Shown here: positions 49,401-60,643 of the stretch, in pieces
How the letters are laid out: each line of letters opens with the position of its first letter
Numbering within the stretch: the stretch's first letter is position 1
Source of the DNA: Anthopleura xanthogrammica
Lineage: Eukaryota; Cnidaria; Anthozoa; Actiniaria; Actiniidae
Length of the DNA: 64,000 nt
Direction: 5' to 3'
Assembly: GCA_964019055.1 (NCBI GenBank)
Contig: OZ025208.1
Coordinates: 9,244,539-9,308,538, forward strand
Program-made: the position numbers and the translations under genes
The notes under the pieces: model-generated
Databases searched by the model: none
What the model saw: the letters and a program-made list of their open reading frames with translations, nothing else
Told to the model about the DNA's origin: nothing

Positions 49401-50503
49401 AACCAACATGAAAATCCTTCCCAGAGCCTGCGTTTCTCTTGGTCAGCACTTTCTGCACTTAATTGGTACTGACCAAGAGAAACGTGCGCTCTGGGGACGA
49501 GATTGTATCGATTAAGCAAAAACATTTTTGGTAAAAAAATTCAAAAAAATTTACAGCCATTCTCAGACACGCGTGCTCTTGTGATTTTTGTCTGTGGCGA
49601 TAAAGTAGGCTTTGGTGAACGCCTCGCCCTTAAGACGAGGTTGGTACTGATCTCGAATTGAATAATGCAGATAATGGTTTGAATTTTACAGCACACGAAG
49701 ATCAAGCTTAAATTTTAGATCAAGTTCATCATGAAGTTACATCAGTAAGTTACGAAAAACTGTTTCCGTCCAACAATTCATTAATTGGGCAATCGATCTC
49801 TCGAAAATATTTTTAGAATAATTATAACAATTAAACATCAAAAAACCAACTTCACACCCATTTGAAAAGCCATATTGCAGGCGTCACATGAGCCCCATTA
49901 AAATAATTTTGAGTTAATTTTACAGATCACGACAAAATTTGGTTTGAGATTTCAGGCACCACGCACTTGATAAATTAATTAAAATTCTGACGACTTTATG
50001 TTGGACATCCCTTGTTGGGATTTGTCAGTAGTTTGTTGGCATCGACAAAACTAAAAAACGAGGATTTGATTTAAAACTTACCCGTTTGCTTGACAAAAGT
50101 GCATTTGTATTCTGACTCAATCTCTGATTTCCACCTTTCAAAATCTGAGGAAGAATTCAATGTCAATTTTAAAATAGTAAGATTTTTTCCCGTCTTGTGC
50201 ATTTATATGAAAAACATGGTATACATGCAGTATATATTAAAATTAAAACTAGAACATGATAAACTACATACCTTGAAAAAAATGGTGTTTCACTTGTTCC
50301 TTTCTAAATAACTTGCTATGGCTATTGGTTAGATGTTCGCGTAGATCTTGGATTCTAAGGCTCCTGAAGTTACATCCCTCCTCAAGACATAAGCACCTTC
50401 CAGTAGTCGTGCCGTTATAATCTTTTCCATGGATAGTTTTGACATGTCTTTTTAAGTTAAAGACCCTGTCAGTTGTATAACTGCATTCATCACATTGATG
50501 CAT
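43445..50503 (-). CDS. MULE-type DDE transposase with C2H2, SWIM and PHD fingers
   Basis: Seven exons on the reverse strand: 50272-50503, ~50082-50144, 48609-48719, 45533-47437, 44680-44874, 44181-44277 and 43445-43523. All junctions stay in phase, giving 893 residues from ATG 50503. Two C2H2 fingers (CDECSYTT..H..TIH; CLEEGCNF..H..SH) lie within residues 1-65. The MULE catalytic core has Asp ~304 (CIDSTHGTN), Asp ~366 (WLMSDMAQQF), CxxH (CTWH) and Glu ~482 (MYVEAFHR). A SWIM finger CxCx9CxH lies at ~596-610. Then a basic region, and a C-terminal C4HC3 PHD finger (CALC, CDSC, HWFC, CNQC). One intron (44278-44679) uses a GC donor (CTG|GCAAGT). It should cut and join the element ends in the nucleus; the PHD may read histone tails. 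Introns carry nested MITEs. Sure of family; activity unproven. Confidence 0.88.
44509..44592. repeat. Small foldback in transposase intron
   Basis: GATTAACAATTAGAAG and CTTCTAATTGTTAATTA are inverted around a ~45-bp loop, inside the GC-AG intron of the transposase gene. Confidence 0.5.
47497..47888. mobile_element. MITE with poly-G ends and 8-bp target duplication
   Basis: The element starts CCC(G)14 and ends C-run-GGG. The arms contain AAGTATCGGGTATGCTCGTC and the inverse GACGAGCATACCCGATAC. It is flanked by an 8-bp direct repeat TTTAAAGT (47489-47496, 47889-47896), as for hAT-type elements. It lies in the transposase intron. A related copy is at 2449-2770 in host DNA. Confidence 0.8.
48055..48595. 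mobile_element. Probable MITE in transposase intron
   Basis: AAGGTGACTGCTTACTTTTG at 48056 is inverted as AAAAGTAGCCAGTCACCTT at 48572-48590. The interior contains TTTGAGCTCACGATGAGCGCGC, similar to 52660-52690 in the ATPase gene intron, suggesting two related copies. Confidence 0.5.
49056..49240. mobile_element. Hairpin MITE in transposase intron
   Basis: Left arm AACAGTTTTCCGTGTATTAT, then ACTCTGATAAAGACAC; right arm is the exact inverse at 49193-49230. A ~90-bp interior is also partly palindromic (AGAGAACAC / GTGTTCTCT). The right arm recurs at 51995-52080. Confidence 0.8.
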
Positions 50504-51543
50504 TTCTTTACTTTCTTGTAACGAATATTCTTGTTGAATGTTCAGTACATTAACGAAGCGAACGAACCATGGTCTTCAGCTGCATGTGTCGCCAACTGCG
50601 CGGTTCAAATATGACTGCCAGAACTAATTGATTCGTTGAAAATATTCTTTTGTGCATACAATTTAACACTAATTAAGATTACGAGAAGATTTGGTGTCAT
50701 TTTTACTTTGACACCAATTCTTCTCGTAATCTTAATCTTTTGTGCATACAATTTGATACTAATTAAGATTACGAGAAGATTTGGTGTCATTTTTACTTTG
50801 ACACCAAATCTTCTCGTAATCTTAATTAGTATTAATTGATTTGTGCATGGGTACAGAATATGCCGTTCCATTCCACACATATTTTAATATCCTCAATTTT
50901 GCAGCTTTTCTTTTATTTAAATATGCCGCGCTTCACACTGATACCAACAGCTATTGTAATCATTGTATACCAGAGTTAGTAGTTCCGGTCCCCTTAACTC
51001 TGTTGTATACCTAAGATTATTCTGTTCGTTTGGATGCCTTAAGATCACACCTCTATCAGAGAGCAAAATAGTCATATTTGTAAAAATGGCTAACAAATAA
51101 TCAGTCAATAAAAACATTTCAATTTTCACTCCATTTATCGGGGTCGCGGTAAAACGCGGAAACTGATATACAGTTAAACTGTTAAACTGTTAAACCGTTA
51201 TACAGACACGGGAAGTAACACTCCACCTTGTTTTCGCGTTGTCGCACTTTATATAAATCCGTTTCACACCTGTGGAGAGACAAAAGAGGGGGAGAGACAA
51301 AAGAGGCGGGAAGTATACAATCACACCTTCCAATTAAAACTGGACAAGACCTAAACCCCGCCTATTCGAAACCACGCCTATCCTACTCGTTCGTGATTGT
51401 CCAGATTGATATTACGTCAGTACTGCATGCTTCATAGAACAATGCTCATAACAATAACTTTCTATTGGCAGCCGCCATGCGTTGGATATGTAATCTGACA
51501 GTGCACACAGAGCTGAACACTCGTGTCATCGGCGACGTGAACC
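50504..51543. promoter_or_regulatory. Shared divergent promoter region of the transposon genes
   Basis: About 1 kb separates the start codons of the transposase (-) and the ATPase (+), which point away from each other. It contains two tandem ~90-bp hairpins (50649-50840), each with arms of the type ATTAAGATTACGAGAAGATT / inverse. A C-rich palindromic region (GTTAAACTGTTAAACTG) is near 51171. No TATA box can be called reliably. A bidirectional promoter is inferred from layout only. Confidence 0.4.
50649..50840. repeat. Two tandem hairpins
   Basis: Unit of ~90 bp repeated twice, each starting TTTTGTGCATACAATTT and containing the arm AAGATTACGAGAAG then TTTGGTGTCA, a short spacer, and its inverse. 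Either a duplicated MITE or protein-binding cruciforms in the promoter. Confidence 0.8.
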
Positions 51544-54500
51544 ATGATGGCTGAATCAAGACAGTGCACGACTCCAAGTTTAGACGAAATCGAAGATATT
51601 GATAGTACGCAAGTACCTGAGTCGAACCCTGAGTCGTCTCAATCATCTCAATCCTCATCACAGTCCAAAGCAGAACAAAAGAAGCTTATTGAGTTTAAAG
51701 GGGCTGTTGGATATTCAAAAAACAACGCGTTCCATCCGTTGACAAATTTCAAGGTGGAATGCGTTGGGTATGTCGTAGAATCCAGGAAAAGCAGGAGTCC
51801 AAACGGATTTCTGTTCCGTGTAATCCCCAAAGATTGCGTAAAACCAAACACAGAACAAACTCGGGAAACGGAAGGCTATCGGTAAGTAAGAGATACAGCT
51901 TTTTTGTCTAGCACACGTTGAGCACCTTTTTCTTCCAACGCTCATTTTTTTCCATCACCAAGATTGCCCAGTAAAAAAACAATACGTGGCTACGCGTCGT
52001 GGTTTCCTACGCTTCTCTCGTGTTCTCTCCACATCCCGCGTGTCTTTATCAGAGTATAATACACGGAAAACGGTTTTTTATTCCTTAATTTTCAAAACCG
52101 AGTTATATCATGTGCTTTTATTGTTTTTTTTACTGGGCAATCTTGGTGATGGAAAAAATTATCCTTTAATAGCTTCTTTGTAATTTCTGCAAAATATCCT
52201 CGCAGGGGAGCGCTGTCAAATTTTTACTCACGCACATATTTTTAAAAAGCCGGAAAGCTAAGAGAGTAACTCGTGGCATACAAAGTACCGTGATGTATTA
52301 TGGGGCATTTTTAAGATGGCAACGCGCCGTTCTTGTCATCATAGTTTTAAAATATTAAACTATGTTGTCATGCAGGTCTAAAAATAATGTTGGTCTTGTT
52401 CGATTGACCTACAATATCGATGTAATGTTATATGTTATATCAGAAAGGCATCCTATATCGAAGTCTGACGAAGGTGCACTGTAATAAATTGTTTTGCCCG
52501 TGGCTATCATTTCATTGATTTGAACATACAGAATATTGCAAGTTTCTAAGCAAACTGGAATTCAAATTTCAAATAATTACAGTTACTTTTGACTGAATTT
52601 TTTAAACTTTGCTTAAACACACGCGCTTCAAACTTGACCTAAAATACCATGAAAAGGCCGGGCGCTCATTTGAGCCCGCGATGTGCGCACGCATGGAAAA
52701 CACCACCAAAATGGAGGAACCATCAAAAAAATAATGCATGAGCTTCAAATGGAGAAAATCCTCATGTTTTCACGGGATCCTATAGTTTTTGGGTGGAAAT
52801 CCTAAATAGCAAACAAAGAAGAATCTATTGAGGAAGTTTGAAAAAAAACAACATGGATTTCAGTCCAAAAAAACCATCAATCACACGACGAATGAGAAAT
52901 AATTTTTTATTAATGATTCTCCACATTTGTAGTTTTTTAGTTTATTCCTTAGAAAAACAATATATAATTTAGGTTTAAGCTTGATCATTGGGATGTTATG
53001 ATTTTTTTCTTATAAAAAATGGTTTTGGCTTATTTTTCGACAAAAAGTTGTTGACATGCTTGGGTTTATTAAACCGTTAATATTTCAAAAACGAAAAAAA
53101 TTTGCTAGAAATATATTGGGTTTAAAAACTTTGTTTATGTTTATTTTTTCTAAAGTAGGCCCAGCCTCCATAAGGGGAAGTTATGTTGATCTTAATATAC
53201 TTTTTACCTTATGTAATCTTATGTTTTGTTATTTTACAGATCTTCCTTTAAGTACCTCACATGGAGGGATATGTCCTCACAGACAGGCATAATGAATGTA
53301 TTTGACTCCAAAAAGTTGTGGACCGCCCCTAGTAAGGAACCTTACCTTCCATTATACTTCAAACGCTTATGTGATGAGTATGTAGAAAAAAAGGATTCCA
53401 ACCGTGTATATCCTGTAAAGGTAAAGTTATTATTTTACACAATGAAACAATTAATTGATGCAATTTTCAATATTAATCAATTTATCAACTGATTATTATC
53501 GATTGTATCGATTGGTTTTCGATTTTCATCAATTGGTGTCTTCGGGTTATGTGGCATATAAAAAACCTAAGTGAGCCGCCACTGATATCTTGGAATAATG
53601 ATTGTGCCAAAGACTGCAAAATATCCTATACAGTCAATCTCAATATTGTTGTCCAGACAAAAAGACATCTAGTCGATAATAAAGTCATTAGCATATATTA
53701 CATTTTCAATTTTTTTAAAGAATTAAGAGTTTCATTTGCAAAACTATGCATCTCTAATTCTTACATACCAAATGGAAATTACTTGAGAAAAAGATGAAAA
53801 CTTTATATGCAAATGACTTTATTATTGACTAAAATGTCTTTTCATCTGGAAAACAATTTTGAGATTGACTGTTTCTAATTTTAGCTATTCAACTGTTTGA
53901 CTGAATGCAGTTTAAATTTCTCATTCTCTCCTGGTTTTATTTCAGTGCCTTGGATTACAGCAAGATTCTGACCCCAAGACATGGGTCCTGGGGCCAGATT
54001 TTCATGTTGAGATAGGCGAGGATGGTCAGGCAAGACTGACAGATACACCATACTGCATAATAGATCAAGAAAAAGATTGTGCTATAAATGGGCTTGTAGA
54101 TATAGAAGGTAAATAAATCTTTGTTACTATAGCAATAAAATAAATAAATCTCTTTATTTAAATGTCTAGTATTTCTAGCGCTTTCACACTAATTGGGGAC
54201 ACTTTTCACTCACACACACTACCTCTACATTCAGTATTTTATGCACACAATGCTCGCTCGCTAAAACTTTGCCTTCTTACTAATATTGCGGTGCTCCTTT
54301 CCTTTCTGATGTTCATTTTGACACAGCTGCTCGATTTAAGGGGGTAGGGTCACGTGACCTGTTGTTGCAAAATAAGGCCTATTAATGTTATAAACCTTGA
54401 ATCACAAAAGACATCACAGACAATAAGTAACAGAAAGTTAACATGTGTTTCCCTTCCGAATTCACTTTATTTAATTCACAATTTATTCAATTTCAGAAAA

Positions 54501-57500
54501 TCTCGATTGTGGGGAAATGCTGGAAGAGCTCATATTAACAATGACACAGCACATGGGGGAAAATTTTCCTTCAGCATTGCTGGTACTTGGTGGAGTTGCC
54601 ATGGCCATGCATTATGAACAACTAAGCTCCATCTTTGATGGTGTGCCTATTGTTATGGCACTTGGCAAACCGGTTTCCGGCAAATCTACAGCTGTTGGAG
54701 CAGCTATGGCTGTCATAGGCCAGAGACATTGTATCGGTGGTATGTATGTGGTTCATCTTTAATTAGTATAGGTCGGATTAAAATATCATATCTAAATCAC
54801 CATGTTAATGTCAATTGAGATGAAATACACCTTTCTGGCTCCATGGCTATGTGCGCTTTCTCTTAAGAGGGCATGTCTTTTATTTTTCCTGAAGATCTTT
54901 AAGGCTCATTTTCTAAAATAAGAACCTGTTTTAAATTTTAGGCAAAATAGGTTCTTATGTAAATGGGGTCTAAATTAATATTTTTATGCTAACAAGTTCT
55001 TAAATTCTAGGTTATTTTAAGATGGTATTCAAGTATTATACAAGGACTATAAAAAACCACACAGAGCTCATGCAACTAAAAAGTAGATGTAAAACTATAA
55101 ATTCAGCCTGCAAATTAAGGATGGGGCAAAATCATATTGAACTTGTTTAGATTTTAAATGGCAAGAAAATGATTTTAATTCTTTTTCTCTTTTCTCTCAT
55201 TGTTAGAATGTACTCTTGCTGGTGCTTTGGATTTGATATCCACCCAAACTTTACCTTTTTGGTGGGACGATGCTGCAGATTTTGGCATCCTTGAAAAACT
55301 TGCTGTCATGGCATTCAACAAGGTACAAGTTTTTAAATGCTAAGTAACTATTGGCTTGTTACTCCAAAAGAGATCATAATACATGGGAAGCTCATAACGG
55401 TAAGCTTGCATTGTATGATTTCATATTTAATAAATTTGTATTTTACATTTGAATTTACAGTCCCAAAGGAAGACTGCAACCCAAAAGAAAAATGTGGTTG
55501 CACGAACAGTCCCTGTGGTCACAATGAACCCACAGAATTTAAAAAAAAGCATCAAGAATAATGCAGACAAGATGTCAAGGTGATTAATAATATTAGATAA
55601 TTGGCAATACGCTGTATATTAGTTATTAGTATAGGAATTTGGAATATTAAATTTGAACAATTGAGTTTTCAAAGAGTTCAAAATTGCATGAGCCTGTGCA
55701 TGAGAAAAATCATATGATTTCCAATTGGTAATTAAACACATTAAAGAATTTGCATATTATTAATACAAATAATAGAAAGTAATAATATTGAGCTGGTTGA
55801 CAGAAAATTTTTCTGAAAATTTTTCTGAAAAACTTTTACACTAACAAGTACAAACTTTTTTTCAGAGTGTTTTCAAGGGTGGCTGTGATCCCTTTCAAAA
55901 ACATCTCAAAGGAGCAGAGCATTAGTGATTCTCTGCAATTGCAGACAAAACTAAAGTCTCTGGAAAACAAATCTATAAGAAGCATTGGAGTGCTTCTGGA
56001 GTTGGTGAATGAGTTTGAAGGAATAAGAGAAGACCCCCTGTTTAGGGAAATACAAAATGTTGTGGGTGAAGTGGATCTTGACATGAGGTCAAGATTTAAC
56101 TACTCTTTACTTCTATACACAACAGGAAAGGTAATGATTATAATTTATTCAATCTATCATACATGATATTTTGGGATCCAGCTGTTATATTTTCCATGTA
56201 ACGGTCCGAATCCCAAAATATTTTTTTTGTATCTAATGTACATTAGAAATAATTTATTTTGTTTTAAGTTTCATAATATGGATATGGTTCATAAAAATTA
56301 CATGAAGATTAGGATGGAACTCAAACCCAGAACCTTATTCTATTTAAATTTAAATATAATGCATGCTCCGATTGGATGAAAACATATGCTTAATTTTTTT
56401 CACTGGTGGAAACATGGTTTTTGATTGACAGCACATCAATCGCAATCGATAATGAATCACCTGTTTGTACATTCAAGAAATCATATTTTTGTTGAACAGA
56501 TTCTTAGGAAGATAAACATGGATGAAGCAATTTTTGTAGAGGTCAAAGAGTGGTTCCTTACAGTCATTGTGCCAAGCCATAAGAAACTCCTATTTGTACC
56601 TGATGTAGAGCCTCAAGAACACCTTGGCCAACCAGATGCTGCATCTGTTGATGACGACGATGCCAAGACAAAGGTTTTGCAGCTGGTTGAAAAGGTCTCA
56701 GCCAACCCTAAAGAGGTAATGATATTTTTATTATTATTATGCAATTATTATATATTATGAATATATATGATCATGATATACAATATTGGCTCTCCAAGTG
56801 GTAATTTTTGAGACACACTTCCCTTTTTAGATCCACCTTTAGATAACCTTATTTTAGCTCAATCAATCTGAGTTTTACACCAGATGTTAGGCTAGGATGA
56901 AAGTTTTGATTGAATTTTATGCTAATCAGTGTTTCCATGGCAATGATAAACAAATTAGACCAAAAACAGTTTAAATTCTCAAATTTCTCTCCATTTAGGG
57001 CTGCCCCTGAATAGATATTTTGTAATATGCAGGTTGCGGCACACATTTTGTGGAAGTTTGAAGAAAATCTATCTGTTTGATTTTGAATAAACCGCGTAAA
57101 TGTTTTTAGAAGCATTTTTTTCTTTATGTGTGAGTAATGACAATCAAAACGTTCCAAATATGTCACTAATTACCATGTCATTGGGATGAAAATCAAAAAG
57201 TTTTCTCAACTTTCTCTCGTAATATTCCCTACAAAATCCTGGACTTACTCCTCAGATTTAATAAGATTGAATATTTTCTCTATCTCTATTTATAGGCTCA
57301 GAATTTTTTTAAGTCAAAGGTTAATGCCAAGGCCTGTTTATGCGGCGAAGTTTTTTCCTTCAATCTTGGTCAGTCTATGGCCTTCATTAATTCAACTGGA
57401 AGTGAAGACCAAATTCGCTCTTACATCCGATTCACAAGGCCAAAGATCGGATGTAATAAGGTGAAGCTTAACATTGGCAACACGCAAATCAGTGGGTCGC

Positions 57501-59372
57501 ATATTAAGAGGAGATGGCTTCCGACTGATCTCCTCCAGAGACTGGACCAGGTTGCAGGTACTTTTCCTGAATTACTGTATTTATTGTATTATTTTGACAA
57601 TTATATTGAAAAGCCAAATATTTCACAGCAAACTGCAATTCAAGTGCTTTAATAGGCGAAACACTAGCAATTTTTGAGATGAGACCGCGAAACTGGGACT
57701 AGACTTTAATTTCCCAGAGCACACTCATATGCTAACTTGAATGAATATGTGGTGGCTCATTTCCATGTTTTGTTTGCTTTATTACCAGCAGAGCCAGTTG
57801 TACAGGAGAAGAAAAAAACAGCAGAGGAAGAGTCCGAAAAGAAAGAAGGTATGTTTGATCTATGATAAAGTGTACCTAACTTATTCCCAGAGCACACTCA
57901 TATGCTAACTTGAATGAATATGTGGCGGCTCATTTCCATGTTTTGTTTGCTTTATTACCAGCAGAGCCAGTTGTACAGGAGAAGAAAAAAACAGCAGAGG
58001 AAGAGTCCGAAAAGAAAGAAGGTATGTTTGATCTATGATAAAGTGTACCAAACTTATTCCCAGAGCACACTCATATGCTAACTTGAATGAATATGTGGTG
58101 GCTCATTTCCATGTTTTGTTTGCTTTATTACCAGCAGAGCCAGTTGTACAGGAGAAGAAAAAAACAGCAGAGGAAGAGTCCGAAAAGAAAGAAGGTATGT
58201 TTGATCTATGATAAAGTGTACCTGACTTATTCCCAGAGCACACTCATATGCTAATTTTCAAGAATGAATATGTGTGGCTCAAAAATATTGGTAGCCTCAT
58301 TTCCATGTTGGATATACAGCTATTTCAAAAAACTGAAATACTGAATACTGCATACGGAATAGTGTATTCCAAGACCGAAATGCATTTTGGGTCATGTAAT
58401 ATTGTCTAAAATAAAATGAATAATTATTATTTATTATATTTTTAGTACATCCATTCAAAATTATATTCTAGTTATATTGAGATATTGAGACCTACAATGC
58501 CCTTAGGTCTTGGAATGCACTATATTTTCAGTATGCAGTATTCAGTATGCAACGTTTTTTGAAATAGCTGAAAAAGATCTAGATGTTTTCCTTGAAAATT
58601 TGCCCCTATAAAGTCTTTAATTGTTTTCTTGATAAACCATAATGTGTGTTTCCATAACTTCTTAATTTTACACAATCATAGAATTATAGTTGAATTATGC
58701 TCTGACAGAAAAGGATAAATGTAAAATTCTTAATATAAATTGGGTGTTATATTGATCTTTTGCAGGAATGTTACTGGTAAGAAAGTCAAAACGAAAAAGT
58801 AAGTGTAATTTTTATTTGCAATCCAACCATGAAGGGCGTTCATTTAGTACTAGAAAAAACACAGAAGTGTGGCTACATATGAAAATAACATACAAATGTC
58901 TTGGCACAAACCTGTGACTCTGCCCACAAACACTAGGAATTCTCTGAATTTTAAATGGTAATTTACCCTTTGTATCGACTGATATAAAAAAGAAGTATAA
59001 AATTATAAAAGAGATTAATATAATTATAATTTTCCCTCAGTATATAAAATGTTACACATTTTTTTTTGTGGCATAAAAAAGCCTTATGGATGAAAATATT
59101 CAAATATCTTTAATTAGGAAAGCAATGGCCATTTCTTAGCAGGAACAGCAGAAGTTTTTTAGAAATGCATTTCTAGTATGACACAAATTGATTGTAATTG
59201 TGGATAAGGGTTATTATTTTCATGGAAACACTAAATGTTTCATAAAGATAGTTCATTGTCATTAATTCTTTTTCTATTTCTTTTCTCTAAAGGAACAGAA
59301 GTTGATAGTCTAAAAGATTCTCTGGTAACAAAGATACCAGAGAAAAGAATCCGCAAGAATAAAAAAAAATAA
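51544..59372 (+). CDS. P-loop ATPase / helicase-like accessory protein of the transposon
   Basis: Fourteen exons join in phase: 51544-51881, 53240-53420, 53946-54108, 54497-54739, 55207-55322, 55461-55579, 55866-56130, 56500-56715, 57296-57557, 57789-57848, 57962-58021, 58135-58194, 58766-58798 and 59293-59372, giving 731 residues. The N terminus is Ser/Gln-rich. Walker A is GKPVSGKS (~284-291), Walker B is LPFWWDDAAD (Asp ~329-330), a sensor-1-like TMNP is at ~368-371 and a basic SRVAVIPF at ~390. The segment order around the P-loop resembles DUF927-type and other AAA+/SF3-like helicases, but I cannot assign a family. Late CxC residues (KACLCGEV) follow. Next come three copies of a 20-residue EEKK-rich exon and a Lys/Arg tail ending RKNKKK, probably nuclear. 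Role inferred: remodelling or replication helper for transposition. Confidence 0.82.
51945..52158. mobile_element. MITE with 33-bp inverted ends, containing a nested fragment
   Basis: TTTTTTCCATCACCAAGATT, then GCCCAGTAAAAAAAC at the left and its inverse at 52122-52158. The interior 51988-52090 is the right half of the hairpin element found at 49056-49240. In intron 1 of the ATPase gene. Confidence 0.75.
57700..58230 (+). repeat. 173-bp tandem repeat carrying a triplicated exon
   Basis: Three near-identical units (period ~173-174 bp) each contain an intron end, the 60-bp exon starting CAGAGCCAGTTGTACAGG and the next donor GTATGT. Differences are single bases such as GTGGTGGC versus GTGGCGGC. 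Each exon is 60 bp, phase 1, so any number of copies keeps the frame. Confidence 0.93.
58317..58571. mobile_element. MITE in ATPase intron 12
   Basis: CAGCTATTTCAAAAAAC at 58317 pairs with GTTTTTTGAAATAGCTG at 58553-58569. Inner parts contain inverted ACTGAATACTGCATAC / GTATGCAGTATTCAGT. Non-coding. Confidence 0.75.
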
Positions 59373-60297
59373 TTAGAATATTAAATATCCGGCAGTTTTA
59401 TATTGTCATAAAAATCATTTACATTTCATTACATATTAATTAAAAGCAAACCATCTCTTTGAGGGTTGTATGCTCTGGTCTGGTCGAGTTAATCAACTCA
59501 AAATAGCCTAGATTTGTCGATAAAGATTTGCAAAGTTATTGTTAAGCTGCTTTTCCATCTGAGTAATTATTAAGGTGATATTTTAAATGGTGAAAAGCAA
59601 TTGTGATAACAAATGATTAGAACAAATATAAGGTTTTTAAGGTTATGTAATGAATTAAACAATTGAAACCAATCCACTTCCGGGTTAGTATTAATCCTTG
59701 AATCTGTTATAATCAATATTATCTTAAAAATAACAAGTTTGTTATGTTAGCAAAAAAAAAAATAGTGGAATAAGATCAGAAATCCTTAAAACAAAGCATG
59801 AGGTGCATGCAGATTTGTGACAATGCAAATTATGTTAAACACAGAAAATCATGCATATGGTATATATATATAATATATATGTAATGAGTATTGCCAGCTG
59901 GTTACTTTTTTACAGTTACATTCTTTATTGGAAAACTAATTTAATTGACTCACTAATTATAGGATAATAATAATAATTATCTATTACTATTTAATTATTA
60001 TGAAATGTATTTGGACAAAATTAAAGGTAGGAAAATCAAGGCTGCATTCCTGATTTTCAATCATTGTTTATGCATGTGGATTCCCGATCAGGCTATATAT
60101 GGCTATTCATGACTTTTCCCATAATATTGTGTTTTTTTTCCATTTTGATCAGTGGTATTTCTTTACTTATTAATGAAATATTTTATTAACACACTGATTG
60201 AAAGGAAGTAACATTTGCAGTTCCTAAATCAAGAATATATTAAAGTGTGCAGAAATGGGTGCAAATTCTCATATTATATAAAGCTCCACACATCTGT
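59373..60297. other. AT-rich stretch between the ATPase gene and the right end
   Basis: No gene seen. AT-rich with ATAT runs near 59860-59880. Presumably the 3' UTR and spacer. Confidence 0.4.
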
Positions 60298-60505
60298 AGC
60301 AGATCGATGTGGCTAGAATTAGCACTACTGTTAGGGTGTAAGTTTATTGATTAATTAATGATTTGATATCAACATGTTAAATAAACAGATTTTTCACTTT
60401 TCAATATGTTGTGTGAATGTTATTAATTTACAGCTTTTATCATGCATTTTTGTTATATTATATTAGATCGGAAACCCAAAACTATTTGTCTTAAGGATAT
60501 ACTAT
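60298..60505 (-). repeat. Right inner inverted repeat
   Basis: Inverse of 42970-43140, from AGCAGATCGATGTGGCTAGA to TCTTAAGGATATACT, with a ~30-bp extra segment near 60422-60452. Confidence 0.9.
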
Positions 60506-60643
60506 ACTACAAATATTATAGAGTATTCGAAAAAAACTTTGGCCAATAAGTGAAGCTTCAATCAATAGTGGACTTAAAGGTCCCATCCAAGAACACCAGC
60601 CGATATCCATATATTTAAAAAAAGAATTTTGTTCGTTTTCCAC

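Noticed and set aside
53056..53292. Frame overlapping ATPase exon 2 from an upstream start
   Set aside because: The spliced frame starting at 53240 joins exon 1 and exon 3 in phase; this frame differs and ends early.
54162..54347. Small hydrophobic frame in an ATPase gene intron
   Set aside because: Intronic, no conserved feature, and bounded by well-supported exons.
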